Source: Meira nashicola
Lineage: Eukaryota; Basidiomycota; Exobasidiomycetes; Exobasidiales; Brachybasidiaceae
Direction of reading: 5' to 3'
Assembly: GCA_001600355.1 (NCBI GenBank)
Contig: BCJU01000005.1
Location: forward strand, 218,099-282,098
DNA length: 64,000 nt
A program made the position numbers and the translations under genes. Positions within the stretch are counted from its first letter, which is position 1; each line of letters opens with the position of its first letter. A model generated the notes under the pieces. The model had not been told where the DNA came from and did not search any database. It saw only the letters and a program-made list of their open reading frames with translations. This document shows positions 1-10,310 of the stretch, piece by piece.

Positions 1-14
1 CGTCAAAAATAATT

Positions 15-3000
15 ATGTTTAAACAATTCAAGACAGGTGGTGAACGAAATTCAATTTCACCATCACAATCAACATCATCTTCAAGTTCGATTTCTACTTT
101 GTCAAATTCGCATTCATCAAATTCCGATTTGACCAATGCAACAAACGTAAGTAGACCAAGCTCACCTATTCGAACACAACAATCTGCTTTACATCTTTTA
201 CAACAACAAAGAAGACAGAATCAAGCAGCAACGAATGGAAATTTGATACAAAAGTGGAATCAAACAAACAACAATAATAAAAGCACTCCAATAAATACGC
301 CAAAGAAAGGTGTAAGAAGTTCGACAAATAATACAGTTTCTACCTCAACCACAAAGTTGCCCAACACGGCTCGCAAAAAGGTCAAGTCGGTCAAAGCGGT
401 GGGTGGAGGTGGTGAGGACGGGAAGAAAGAAGCAGAAAAGGTGGTAAAGGAAGATGACTCAACAGAAAACACGAAAGATGAAGAGCAACTAGTAGCTGCT
501 GCTGATGAAACGAGCGTAATGGAAGATAAACAGGAAGAGCCGGCAGAAGATGATGAAATGGACGCCGAGGGAGAAGTTGACGAAAACATCACACCTGTTC
601 AAATCAAAAAATCCCAATCAATTGAGCTTCCAATAGAAAAAGTGTCGGATGAGGATGAAGCTGAAACAAGCTCAATTAGCACGCAAAATGTCGTTGTATG
701 CGTTCGTGTTCGATCAACAAAATCCAAAAAAGGAGAAGAAGAAGCTCCGATGTGGACACTCGATGGTGATTTGAATCGCATCCTTCCGACTGAACAACAT
801 CCAACATTGGCAAAAAGAAGTACGGCAGCTGCTACAACTGGTGATGCAGCGATTGCAGAAGATGGATCGTATGATTTCCGTTTCGATTCTCTAGTCTTGC
901 CTTCCCAATCAGCTGATCAAATGTATTCTGAACGTATAGCACCCGTTGTAGATGCTGTAGTAAAAGGATACAATGGTACCGTATTCGCTTATGGTCAAAC
1001 GGGAAGTGGTAAGACATATACGATGAGTGGAAGTGAATCGGAAAAAGGTGTGATTCCCAAAGCTGTTGGACATATTTTCGATCGTGTTGCCAAGATCACA
1101 TCAAGAGAATTCTTGTTACGAGTTTCATATTTAGAAATATACAACGAATCACTCAATGATCTTTTGGCAGCTTTACCTTCAACTTCGGCTTCAGCTTCAA
1201 TGCAAAATGCTAATTCTTCACCGGATGATGATAATGGACGACCTAGCTCTCCAATCAAAGGTGGATCTTCGCACATGGTAACAAATGGAAGCAATAACAG
1301 TGGAAATGGGCTGCGAATGTTCGAATCAGCTGGACGTGTACAAATACAAGGATTACGTGAAGAGATTGTAACAGATGCTACACAAGTCTTGGATCTTTTG
1401 GAGAAAGGTCAAAATGCACGTCATCAAGCAGCAACTGATTGGAATGAACGTTCAAGTAGAAGTCATTGTGTTTTCATGTTAACAGTTGAAAGTAGAGCAA
1501 AAGAAAATAAATCTTCAAACGTTCGCTTAAGTCAATTGAATTTGATCGATCTTGCAGGTAGCGAACGTGCTGCTAGTGAGAAAGAACGCAGAAAAGAAGG
1601 TGCATTTATCAATAAATCACTTTTAACTTTAGGAACTGTGATTGCCAAATTATCCGAACAATGTGCATCGGGAAAACAAGAACAACATATTCCTTACCGC
1701 GACTCAAAGTTGACCAGATTACTACAATCTTCATTAGGTGGAAATGCTCGAGTTGCAGTAGTTTGCACTCTAAGTCCCAAAAAGGAACATGCTATCGAAA
1801 GTTTGAGCACACTTCGATTCGGATCAAGATGCAAGATGGTCACCACACGTGCTAAACAAGGAAGTGTGGTGGATGATAAAGCTTTGATTGCCAGATACAG
1901 AAGAGAGTTGGAGAAATTACGAGCTCAATTAGAGCTTGGCAATACGACAACTTCCAATGATCAAGTTGCTGCTGCTCCTACTGTTCGTGTTGAAGATGAT
2001 GAATCTATCAAAGCATTACATCAAGAACGAGAAAAAGCTGAAAGGGACGTCAAAGCGATGAACGATCAAAGAAGTGAACTCAAAAAGCAAATTGAACATT
2101 TAACAAGATTGATCTTGACAGGAAAAGATGTCGAGCAAGGTCAACAGCAAGCCGCAGTTCCAGAAGAAGAAGATGAAGGCGATAGAAGCAAACGTATTCG
2201 TGCTGCACGAAAAAGTGACTTGGGTACTTCTAGCCCTAGCAAACGCAATGTGGCAAGGTTCCCCAATGGAATCTCTTCACCGCTCACACCACTTCCTTCT
2301 TCCAAGATGAATTCCAAAGAGAATGGAATGGATACACCTTTGGCTTCTAAACCATTCGCAATGGAATCTGAACTTGCACAAATGCGTAAAAGTTTATCGA
2401 AAGCATTGGCTGCAAAACAAGCATCAGAAGAAGCAAGAAGAAAAGAAGTACAACTTTGGCAAGCAAAAGTTAGTGAACTTGAAGAAGCAAATAAAGAACA
2501 AGAAGATGAACTTGATGAAGCAGAAGAAGCATTTAAAAGATTACAATCCGAAAGAGATGAAGCTTTTAAACGAATACAAACCGAACGTGAAAGTATGCGT
2601 GCACAAGTACATGAAGAACGTGAAGCGAATAGATTGTTAAAGCTAGTTGCACAAAGTCGAACTTCCGATCTTACTGAAGAACAAAAGAGGTCAATCTTGG
2701 AACGTGAAACAGAGATCAAAAAGCTTCGCCAACAACTTGAAAAAGCGGAAAAAGAACAAGAATCTTTGCAGAGCAGTAAAGCAGATCATGAAAAACAAGT
2801 ACAAGATTTGCAAGAACAACTCGAAAAAGCCAAAGGATCTGCAGGTGAACGTGTTACTGAACTAGAAGCAGAACTTGAAGTCCTTCGTGCTTCTTCTACC
2901 AATACTTCTGATGATGAAAAGAATGATACCAGTGCAGAATTTAAGGATGCATCTCAAGGAGAAGTTGAGCTTTTGAAGGAGAAGCTAAGGATTACTGAAG

Positions 3001-4571
3001 AGGAAAAGCAGAAACTCGAAAAAGAACTTCAACAGAATGCATTAGACAGAGGTCAAGAAGATGCAGAGCGTGATTTTGCCGATTTAGTCAAAGGAGGGGA
3101 TAATGCTACAACTGCATTACAAAAAGAATTGCAAGAACTTAAAGATCAATTGAAAAAGCAATCACAAGAAAATCAAGAGCAAAAGACTACAATTGAAGAA
3201 TTAAAGGCTAATAATGGTAGTAAGCCATTACCCGTTCCTAGCCTCTCACCATCTTCTAGTGCTTCACCTTCTATGAATGATGATTTGCGAACATCAATGG
3301 AACGTCAACTGAAAATGTCAGAAGAAAGATGCAAAGCATTAGAGAAGCAAATGGAAATGATGTCGAGAAATCAATCAATCCCAAGCCCACCAAATTCAGT
3401 TTCTTCAGTCTCCTCTTCTTCTTCTCGTTCTCCTGCTGTGGTTGAATTGCAAATCGAAAGTGATATTCAAAAATCACGTATCGCAAGTTTGGAAAGACAA
3501 CTTTCAGAAGCTAAAGCTCGAGTACAAGATACAAGTTTAGGAAGCATTTCTTTACCTGGAAGTCCATTGAAATGGTCTTCTTCTTCTCAATTAGCTTCTA
3601 CTCGTTCTAATCCTGCAACGCCAAATAAACGTGGTTTAGATAATGTTCGTGAAGAAGATGACAACGATGATGGAGATGAAACGATGATGTTACATGCAGG
3701 ACCATATTCTTCTGCTTCTTTGAATGGCAGAAGAGGAAGAGGAGGATCAATGCGTGATTATAAACGTTACAGTACAAGTCGAACTAGCTTCGGAGGAGGT
3801 GATTTAGCAATTCCTTCACGTTCAACAGAAGAACTTGAAAGACAATTAAAAGAAGAACGTGAAGAGATTGAACGATTGAATGGCGTTATTGCAACTCAAC
3901 GTACAATTATGGCTGAATTAGAAGCAAGTGTTGTAACATGGAAAAAGAGATTAAGAACTCAACAAGAAATAATAACAAAGTTAGTTGAAGCAGCAGGCGT
4001 AAAAGCTTCTCCTTCTCTCATCGCACAATCTCAAAGTTTGGCTGTTGGTGAATCAACGTCAATGATTCATAATAATGGCGGTAGAAGTTCGGGAGTGGAT
4101 TTGAAAAGAACATCATCCAATGCATCTACTAGTTCAGCAAGTTCAGCACCATATTACGGAGCACATCTTTATAATCGACCACCTGCTGGTTTGAGTGGTG
4201 CAGCACAAGGGTTAGGATTAGGTTCATCATCACCTACAAAAGGAACAGCATGGTTATCGAGTATGCCAGGCATTCGACCTGATCCATTACCTTTACCGGA
4301 TTATGCAATCAGTGCAGGATTATCATCTCCTAATGGAAAAGCAGCACGTAGAAGAAAGACGATTGAGAATGAAATCGAATCTTTGAAAGAAAGTCCAAGG
4401 GTTGAACATACAAAATCAAGATTATTAGAACCACAACAATCAACAAATCATTATCCAACTCCACCACAATCTTCTCATCATCATTTTCCTTCACCGCAAA
4501 GATTAAGTAGACCTTTACCCGTTCTAGGTTCTCCGCCAAAACAAAGACCTTCGAAAGATTGGTATATTTGA
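15..4571 (+). CDS. kinesin-like motor protein, kinesin-7/Kip2 type
   Basis: Encodes a 1518-residue microtubule motor ATPase. About 220 disordered Ser/Asn/Lys/Glu-rich residues precede the motor, which starts near residue 223 (NVVVCVRVRS). The P-loop GQTGSGKT is at about 327-334, switch I is in the NERSSRSH stretch, and switch II DLAGSE is near 512. HIPYRDSKLTRLLQSSLGG marks the end of the catalytic core. Long coiled coils (Glu/Lys/Gln heptads) run from about 640 to 1130, with another near 1275-1320, and the tail is Ser/Pro-rich. Members of this class carry cargo toward plus ends or act at microtubule tips (family knowledge). The kinesin-7 assignment rests on motor flavour (NESLNDLLA, VQIQGLREEIV) and is less certain than kinesin itself. 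About 50 low-complexity residues interrupt the motor between these two motifs. Only 14 bases precede this ATG, so an upstream start outside the window cannot be excluded. Confidence 0.92.
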   Translation: MFKQFKTGGERNSISPSQSTSSSSSISTLSNSHSSNSDLTNATNVSRPSSPIRTQQSALHLLQQQRRQNQAATNGNLIQKWNQTNNNNKSTPINTPKKGVRSSTNNTVSTSTTKLPNTARKKVKSVKAVGGGGEDGKKEAEKVVKEDDSTENTKDEEQLVAAADETSVMEDKQEEPAEDDEMDAEGEVDENITPVQIKKSQSIELPIEKVSDEDEAETSSISTQNVVVCVRVRSTKSKKGEEEAPMWTLDGDLNRILPTEQHPTLAKRSTAAATTGDAAIAEDGSYDFRFDSLVLPSQSADQMYSERIAPVVDAVVKGYNGTVFAYGQTGSGKTYTMSGSESEKGVIPKAVGHIFDRVAKITSREFLLRVSYLEIYNESLNDLLAALPSTSASASMQNANSSPDDDNGRPSSPIKGGSSHMVTNGSNNSGNGLRMFESAGRVQIQGLREEIVTDATQVLDLLEKGQNARHQAATDWNERSSRSHCVFMLTVESRAKENKSSNVRLSQLNLIDLAGSERAASEKERRKEGAFINKSLLTLGTVIAKLSEQCASGKQEQHIPYRDSKLTRLLQSSLGGNARVAVVCTLSPKKEHAIESLSTLRFGSRCKMVTTRAKQGSVVDDKALIARYRRELEKLRAQLELGNTTTSNDQVAAAPTVRVEDDESIKALHQEREKAERDVKAMNDQRSELKKQIEHLTRLILTGKDVEQGQQQAAVPEEEDEGDRSKRIRAARKSDLGTSSPSKRNVARFPNGISSPLTPLPSSKMNSKENGMDTPLASKPFAMESELAQMRKSLSKALAAKQASEEARRKEVQLWQAKVSELEEANKEQEDELDEAEEAFKRLQSERDEAFKRIQTERESMRAQVHEEREANRLLKLVAQSRTSDLTEEQKRSILERETEIKKLRQQLEKAEKEQESLQSSKADHEKQVQDLQEQLEKAKGSAGERVTELEAELEVLRASSTNTSDDEKNDTSAEFKDASQGEVELLKEKLRITEEEKQKLEKELQQNALDRGQEDAERDFADLVKGGDNATTALQKELQELKDQLKKQSQENQEQKTTIEELKANNGSKPLPVPSLSPSSSASPSMNDDLRTSMERQLKMSEERCKALEKQMEMMSRNQSIPSPPNSVSSVSSSSSRSPAVVELQIESDIQKSRIASLERQLSEAKARVQDTSLGSISLPGSPLKWSSSSQLASTRSNPATPNKRGLDNVREEDDNDDGDETMMLHAGPYSSASLNGRRGRGGSMRDYKRYSTSRTSFGGGDLAIPSRSTEELERQLKEEREEIERLNGVIATQRTIMAELEASVVTWKKRLRTQQEIITKLVEAAGVKASPSLIAQSQSLAVGESTSMIHNNGGRSSGVDLKRTSSNASTSSASSAPYYGAHLYNRPPAGLSGAAQGLGLGSSSPTKGTAWLSSMPGIRPDPLPLPDYAISAGLSSPNGKAARRRKTIENEIESLKESPRVEHTKSRLLEPQQSTNHYPTPPQSSHHHFPSPQRLSRPLPVLGSPPKQRPSKDWYI

Positions 4572-4821
4572 TCGTATTCTTTACTTGTATATTTGTCCTG
4601 ATAATTCAATGATGCATACAACAACTTAGTTTTTTGAGCGGCGTGTTGATTGTATCAGAGAAAGTGAGAAACAAACAACGCGTGTGACAGAAGTGCGGGA
4701 AGAATGAAATTGTTAGCGTGGGGGCTGAAAAAAAAAAGTTGACATTTGCGAAGAAACACGAGAAAAAAAAAGTGAACAGCAGATATTCTTGTTTACACCC
4801 ACAAAGAAGCTCGGACAAAAT

Positions 4822-6393
4822 ATGGCGACAGACGAACTTATTGCAGGATCGATAGCCAATGAAAAGCTCGTTGAAGCTGTTGCTGGGCCCAGTAGCATTG
4901 CTGGAGATGCAAATCAGCAAAACGACCAACAACAGCAAGCCAAATCACTTCGAGGTATTGCAGGTGGTGCTACATCTTCGATGATGGTTCGAAGACGGAT
5001 GACACATATACCAGCTCGAAAGCCTGTCTTGCTAAGACTGGCAAATGGTAAATTGAAATCTGTTGAATTGCATCCAGGAAAGAATGTACCTTTGGGTAAA
5101 TTTGGAACATTCAAGGCAGATGATATTATTGGATTACCATACGGATTAACATTTGAAATCACGACTCCAAATAAAGGAGAAAATGTAGGAGAATTAAAGA
5201 TGGTAATAAGTACAAATGCAGAAGAATTAGAAGATAATCAAGCAACTAATGAAAATATTCAAGATGGAAATAAAAATAATTCTCAAACGATGACATACCT
5301 TGATATTCGTGCATTAAAAGAAGGTGGTGCTGAAGGTCGTGATATTGTTGAACAACAAATATTAAATAATTCAACTTTCTCTCAAAGAACAAGTTGGAGT
5401 CAACAAAAATACATTTTTCGTAAAGAAGCAAAACATATGCGTTTATTCACTCCCGTTCCACCTTCACTTACAAATGTTGTCAAATTTCATTTTGATAAAT
5501 TTGATCGTGATGCAAGTGATAAACTTCGTGGTTTACGAGCTGATTCTTTAGCAAATATTTTGAGTTTATCAGGAGTTGCTCCGGGAAAAAAGTATATAGT
5601 CATTGATGGAATTGGTGGACTTTTGATTGGTGCAATGCTTGAACGAATGGGCGGAGAAGGTAGGATATTACTCATCAATGATTCAGATTCTCCACCTCCT
5701 CTTGATCTTATGGCTCAATTTGATCTTCCTATTCAATTCGTTGATCCTGTCTTGCGAACGATCAATTGGGCAAATACAGAATCGGATTGGCAACCATTTT
5801 CATCATACAATGAACAAGATCATCAATCAGCAAGTGCAGATGTATCTGAATCCAATACAGAAGCTGTTGAACTAACGGCGATAGGAAGACCAATGACAGA
5901 TCGTGATCGACAAAGAATGAAAAAGAAACAAGCGATTGCATCAAATTTGGAGAAGTTACGAAATGAATACTTTGATGGAGAATTTGATGGCTTAGTTGTG
6001 ATTTCGAAATATGAACCTGTTTCGATCATTGAACGTGTTTTACCACGTTTAGCAGGTTCAGCAAATATTGTAGTACACAGTCCATTCATTCAAACTCTGA
6101 TTGAAGCACATGCAGTTTTACGTTCTCATCATTCAATTATCAATTTGAACGTCTCGGAACCATTTCAAAGAAGATATCAAGTTTTGCCTGGAAGAATGCA
6201 TCCTGAAATGATGACTTCTGCTACAGGAGGTTATATCTTACATGGCATGAGGGTATTGTCAGAAGAAGAGACAATTGCTGCTGTGAGAAAGAGTCAAGAG
6301 GCCAAACTAAACGACAGCAAGGTATCAGAAACATTAGAAACCGAAGAGGAAGGAGGTGAGGGACAAGCGAACAAGAGACAACGCACGCAATGA
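4822..6393 (+). CDS. TRM6: tRNA (adenine-58-N1)-methyltransferase non-catalytic subunit TRM6/GCD10
   Basis: Predicted partner of the catalytic TRM61 subunit in the nuclear enzyme that makes m1A58 in tRNAs, including initiator tRNA-Met (family knowledge). The protein is 523 residues. The N-terminal Gcd10 signature is visible (RLANGKLKSVELHPGKNV followed by LGKFGTF and IIGLPYGLTFEI). Further on are the FHFDKFDRDASDKLRGLRAD region and a degenerate Rossmann core (YIVIDGIGGLLIGAMLERMG), as expected for the non-catalytic subunit. The reading frame is open upstream to a TTG at 4789, but the first ATG is at 4822 in good context (AAAATGGCG), so I start there. The C-terminus is acidic and ends in KRQRTQ. 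It is convergent with the next gene, with about 80 bp between stops. Confidence 0.9.
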   Translation: MATDELIAGSIANEKLVEAVAGPSSIAGDANQQNDQQQQAKSLRGIAGGATSSMMVRRRMTHIPARKPVLLRLANGKLKSVELHPGKNVPLGKFGTFKADDIIGLPYGLTFEITTPNKGENVGELKMVISTNAEELEDNQATNENIQDGNKNNSQTMTYLDIRALKEGGAEGRDIVEQQILNNSTFSQRTSWSQQKYIFRKEAKHMRLFTPVPPSLTNVVKFHFDKFDRDASDKLRGLRADSLANILSLSGVAPGKKYIVIDGIGGLLIGAMLERMGGEGRILLINDSDSPPPLDLMAQFDLPIQFVDPVLRTINWANTESDWQPFSSYNEQDHQSASADVSESNTEAVELTAIGRPMTDRDRQRMKKKQAIASNLEKLRNEYFDGEFDGLVVISKYEPVSIIERVLPRLAGSANIVVHSPFIQTLIEAHAVLRSHHSIINLNVSEPFQRRYQVLPGRMHPEMMTSATGGYILHGMRVLSEEETIAAVRKSQEAKLNDSKVSETLETEEEGGEGQANKRQRTQ

Positions 6394-6472
6394 TGAAACG
6401 TTTGAAATGGTTGAAAATACAAGCAAGGAGCCGATGGAAAGATTGAGAATACACTCCATATCGAACATAAAG

Positions 6473-7954
6473 TCATACATCGGTAAAGATTTCTGACGTT
6501 GGACAAGATGCATCCTTTGGATCAGGTTCAGATGAAAGAATAGCTGCAGGTTCGGGCAAAGATTGATGGACGACATCCTGTAAAGTTTCCATCTCGCTCG
6601 CCTTTTCGTGTGTCTTGGGCAAGGTTTCATTATCATTATTGACCTCTTTGATCGGATCAGCCACAACTTGTACATGCATCAAAGGCACGGATGGGTCACA
6701 TACAATTCCCATCGATTTCTCCTTGCGAATGCCGTCATGCTCTTTCATGATTTCGTTTAATCGTTCCTTTTGCGACTTGATTGCTTCCAGATCAGAATCA
6801 TCAGCTCGCCATTGAACATCAAAGAACAGCTGACTGTAATCCTCACACATAAAATTTGGTCCAAGTTGATGATCGTTCAAACAGTCATTCACCCAAACAC
6901 TTTCGTCAGAAAGAGTGAGCTTGGTCAGCATTCGTTGATATCGCTCTGCACGATCCAATCCATCTTCGGTCATCTTGTGCTGCTCCAAAATCCATTTCTG
7001 GCCTTTTTCACTTCCATCAGCAATGAATTCATTATCAGGATCCGAAAGCTTCGATTGCAAATTTGGAAGAAAGAAATTGTGTAATGCACTCATGGAATGT
7101 TTGAATGTCTCTTCTTTCGGGTCAGGAAATTGCGGTTTGGAAATGAAGGTGATTTTGGAAGGAGCAGTGATTGGGCTCAAAGAGCGATGTTGCTTTTTCG
7201 GCCTTTCGTTGTCGCCATAGTAGTATTCATGAAGGTCTTGCTTTGCGATAACCACCTTTCCTGGTCTCGTGAATATGTCCTCGCTCGCCAAACAAGATCG
7301 TTTTCTGTGGCGTGGAAGGAGATCGTAGAATTGTTTGGAAGAAGATAAAGATGCCATCAATTTTGGATCGCAGCTTGCAATCATTAATTGTTCTTGCGTT
7401 TCTTTGATTTCGTTTCCTGCAATTGCTCTTTTCATCAAATTTTGCAAATGTAAGCAGAAGTGCTCATAAGCATTGTAAGTTGATTGCTTCATGTCGTATC
7501 GCAATAATGAATCAAAGATGTCAATCAATGTCATGGAATGCACGTTTGGGACTTGTACGGCTTCCATCTTTGTGTAGTAATCAAACATGGTGAATGGTTT
7601 ACTACTTTTCATCTCCATTGCTTTGGTCGTTATGCGTTTCTTGGTCAAGTCTTCGACAAATGTTCCATCAAGGTACATTGATGGTGCATACTGATCTTGA
7701 TTGATTTGCTTCAAATCTTGGATTAGGTCCTCTGGCAGCTTTTCATCGACATCTTGAATGATGTTGTAGAGGTTTATTACCGTCTCAGGAACCTCTTGCG
7801 ATGGTATCGTAAGGCTTTGCTGAATGTATGCGCTTAATTGTGCACGAGATCCATCTGGAGGCAGCCATCTTTGAAGGTTTCCCAGCTCGATACTCTTACC
7901 GATTCTGGCTGCTTCCCAATGTACCCACCTGTAGCTACGTAGATCACAAAGCAT
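6473..7954 (-). CDS. hypothetical protein, unrecognised family
   Basis: An uninterrupted frame of 493 codons from the first ATG (7954). I do not recognise the family. The N-terminal 200 residues look folded (aromatic and hydrophobic pattern, for example YRWVHWEAARIGKS and QRWLPPDGS). A Lys/Arg-rich middle has HRKRSC and RPKKQHRSLSPITAP. The C-terminal third is acidic with helical stretches (DLEAIKSQKERLNEIMKEH). There is no signal peptide or membrane segment. The frame continues upstream of the ATG to a TTG at 7978, and an upstream exon cannot be excluded. It is divergent from the deubiquitinase gene; the 261-bp gap 7955-8215 must hold both promoters. Length and amino-acid composition argue that it is a real gene; function is unknown. 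Confidence 0.7.
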   Translation of the reverse strand: MLCDLRSYRWVHWEAARIGKSIELGNLQRWLPPDGSRAQLSAYIQQSLTIPSQEVPETVINLYNIIQDVDEKLPEDLIQDLKQINQDQYAPSMYLDGTFVEDLTKKRITTKAMEMKSSKPFTMFDYYTKMEAVQVPNVHSMTLIDIFDSLLRYDMKQSTYNAYEHFCLHLQNLMKRAIAGNEIKETQEQLMIASCDPKLMASLSSSKQFYDLLPRHRKRSCLASEDIFTRPGKVVIAKQDLHEYYYGDNERPKKQHRSLSPITAPSKITFISKPQFPDPKEETFKHSMSALHNFFLPNLQSKLSDPDNEFIADGSEKGQKWILEQHKMTEDGLDRAERYQRMLTKLTLSDESVWVNDCLNDHQLGPNFMCEDYSQLFFDVQWRADDSDLEAIKSQKERLNEIMKEHDGIRKEKSMGIVCDPSVPLMHVQVVADPIKEVNNDNETLPKTHEKASEMETLQDVVHQSLPEPAAILSSEPDPKDASCPTSEIFTDV

Positions 7955-8215
7955 TGTACAAAATATCGAGTTAAGCAATTGTGATGATGAGAATGAGAAA
8001 TGAATGTTTGTTCAAGAAGAATGTTCACGGCACCTTTAGAGTTTTGAGCTTGAATTGGGCTGAATGCAATCTTTGAAAAAATTCGCGTACGGAAATAATA
8101 AAGCGGCTTTATGCATGCACACAGGCGTGTGACGCGTGACACCAGTGTACACTCAAAACTTTCTCCACTATCCAAACACTACAATCACCATCAAATTTGC
8201 AAGGCAAAGCCATCG

Positions 8216-10006
8216 ATGAGTGAACGGGGTGCAATTATGCAATCAAATGGAGATGCGGGTCCATCATCTCCATCAACTTCCGGTAAACGAGCATCATGTC
8301 GGCATCTAGAAATCAGTTCGGAGAATTTGAAAAGATACGCTGCCGGTTTACGATGGGGTAGAAAAGTACGAAGAGGAGAAGTACGTAAAGACGAAGATGG
8401 AGAAGAAGATCAATACGACAATAAAAGAAGAAAGTTATTGGCTTATCCGAGTTGTGCAATCTGCAAAGCATCATTACATCGACCCTTTATGTGCTTAGAA
8501 TGTGCACTTCCAGCTTGTTTTCTCAATCATGTGGAATATTCAAGTGATTGTCAAAGACAGCATTTACGCAAATCAGGACACAATATTGCATTCGATATTT
8601 TTGATGGGACGTTATATTGCTCAAGCTGTGAAGATGTTGTGTATGATGATAAATTTGAGGCAATCGCAAGTAAGGAAGTTAATCGTTCTGTTTTACGAAG
8701 ACGTGTAGATCGATCAAAAGCTCAAAATACTGGAGGAGAAAATGCAACAACACTTTGCAAAGCAGCTCGTGGTATGTACAATCTTGGAGCGACATGTTTC
8801 ATGAATGTGATCCTTCAAGCATTCCTTCATAATCCATTACTTCGAAATTATTTCTTATCGGATCGACACAATACCGCTCTTTGTCCTGCTCGAGAGAATT
8901 GCTTGGCCTGTGAATTGGATACACTATTCATGGAATTCTTTTCCACCAGCACTCGAGCGGCGCCTTTTGCTCCTACGAATTTTCTGTTCTGCATCTATCT
9001 GGCACGAGAATCAACTGAATTGTCAAGTGGAGCTGGAGAGCATGACGCACACGAACTTTTTATCGCCTCTTTAAATGGAGTACATTCGGCTTTGATGGCT
9101 GTAGGAAGAGAGCCCAGCAGTCGATCCGATCGATTGCCCCTTTACCCGTATGGCGATCAAGCTCATGGCCTGGCTGCTAGTAGAAGTGGATCAGCAAGCA
9201 ATGCAAGTGAAGAAGAGTATGGAAATGGAGCAACATTCAGGTTCACTTCGGACATCGTTTGTCCTTGTGTGGTACATCGAACATTTTCGGGTGTTTTGCA
9301 AAGTGATGTGACTTGTCAAAGATGTGGATGGACTTCAACAACTCATGATCCATTTTTGGATTTATCGTTGGATATTCGATCAAATCATGCTCGTTCTTTG
9401 TCGATCCCGCTATTTGAGACAGAATTGGAAAAGAAGAAGAGCAAGAAACAAAAGGATCGAGAAGAAAAGGAACGTAAAGACCGACTTCAACGGGAGGGAA
9501 GCGGATTGGATGATGAACAGACTTTGGTTGATTGCATGCGAAGGTATTGTGCAATGGAGAAGTTGGCCCAATCGGATTATAGTTGTGCTCAATGTGGTGT
9601 GCCATCACAAGCTGTAAAACAATTGAGTATTTGTCGACTACCGCCAGTGATGTGCATTCAACTTAAGCGTTTTGAGCATAATACTACAACGGGATCCAAG
9701 ATTGAAAATCGTGTTCGCTTCCCGCTCACGTTTGATATGAGCGAATTTTGTACAAGCACGATGCGAGAAGATTTGGAACAAAAAGGTGATCCAGAAATTC
9801 ATCTTTATGATTTATTTACCGTTGTGGTTCATGAGGGCAAATTAAATACTGGACATTATTATTGTTATTTCAAATGGAGAGATCAATGGTATATAGCAAA
9901 TGATGACAATGTACATCCAGCAAAATTACAAGACGTTCTCTCTTGCAAGGCTTATCAACTGTGCTACAAACGACGAATGCTGCAAAACGTTCGACAAGGG
10001 CTATGA
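8216..10006 (+). CDS. UBP8: ubiquitin carboxyl-terminal hydrolase, USP22/Ubp8 (SAGA) type
   Basis: Cysteine protease that removes ubiquitin; the nearest known architecture is Ubp8/USP22, which deubiquitinates histone H2B within SAGA (family knowledge). From M8216 the protein is 596 residues. First comes a zinc-finger UBP domain (CAICKASLHRPFMCLEC, CQRQHLRKSGHNIAFD, YCSSCEDVVYDDKFEAI). The USP fold follows, with the Cys box YNLGATCFMN (catalytic Cys about residue 194), QDAHE-like HDAHELF, zinc-ribbon pairs CQRCGW and CAQCG, and the His box GHYYCYF (His about 547) with DDNV. An in-frame ATG exists at 8111, but the stretch between lacks domain sequence and looks like promoter or leader, so I favour 8216; context does not settle it. 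A decayed copy of the next gene begins a few bases past the stop. Confidence 0.88.
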   Translation: MSERGAIMQSNGDAGPSSPSTSGKRASCRHLEISSENLKRYAAGLRWGRKVRRGEVRKDEDGEEDQYDNKRRKLLAYPSCAICKASLHRPFMCLECALPACFLNHVEYSSDCQRQHLRKSGHNIAFDIFDGTLYCSSCEDVVYDDKFEAIASKEVNRSVLRRRVDRSKAQNTGGENATTLCKAARGMYNLGATCFMNVILQAFLHNPLLRNYFLSDRHNTALCPARENCLACELDTLFMEFFSTSTRAAPFAPTNFLFCIYLARESTELSSGAGEHDAHELFIASLNGVHSALMAVGREPSSRSDRLPLYPYGDQAHGLAASRSGSASNASEEEYGNGATFRFTSDIVCPCVVHRTFSGVLQSDVTCQRCGWTSTTHDPFLDLSLDIRSNHARSLSIPLFETELEKKKSKKQKDREEKERKDRLQREGSGLDDEQTLVDCMRRYCAMEKLAQSDYSCAQCGVPSQAVKQLSICRLPPVMCIQLKRFEHNTTTGSKIENRVRFPLTFDMSEFCTSTMREDLEQKGDPEIHLYDLFTVVVHEGKLNTGHYYCYFKWRDQWYIANDDNVHPAKLQDVLSCKAYQLCYKRRMLQNVRQGL

Positions 10007-10012
10007 TGTAGA

Positions 10013-10106
10013 AGAGCAAACGAGTGTTCAGCCAGGTACGACCGTATCAAGAGGTGTATTACAACAATCACGAAGGTTAGATCGTGTGCTATCTAGACCA
10101 CTTTAG
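10013..10106 (+). pseudogene. fragment related to the downstream secreted-protein gene (relic)
   Basis: Translated in the frame read here, the stretch gives TSVQPGTTVSRG then LQQSRRLDR. The downstream gene at 10489 contains TSVHPGTSTSQG then AQQRRLDR in the same order, with a four-residue gap. At DNA level the first 24 bases (from about 10018) differ from bases from about 10769 at five positions; similarity then decays. It has no start codon or signal peptide of its own and lies just past the deubiquitinase stop. I read it as the eroded remnant of a tandem duplicate. A chance match is possible because the region is short and compositionally biased. Confidence 0.55.
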
Positions 10107-10310
10107 CGTCCTTGACGTTTTTTATCGTGTATTCTCAGTTATGAATCAATGTACATTTAATGTAAACGTGAATCGTATGAGAGTGGTCATTGCATGATCA
10201 TTTGGGCTGCCTTTCAAGAGGGTGAAACGTGTTCAAATTACTGTGTTGAAACACCACCAACGCCCTGTTTGACCAATGCAATTTGACATGTTGAAGAGGA
10301 ACGGTACGGA

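Noticed and set aside
2141..2719. 192-codon minus-strand frame rich in Ser/Cys/Arg
   Set aside because: Antisense shadow of the kinesin coiled coil.
9900..10106. 68-codon ORF spanning the deubiquitinase 3' end
   Set aside because: Its first half is an alternate frame of the deubiquitinase; only the part after 10013 is of interest, as a gene relic rather than a gene.
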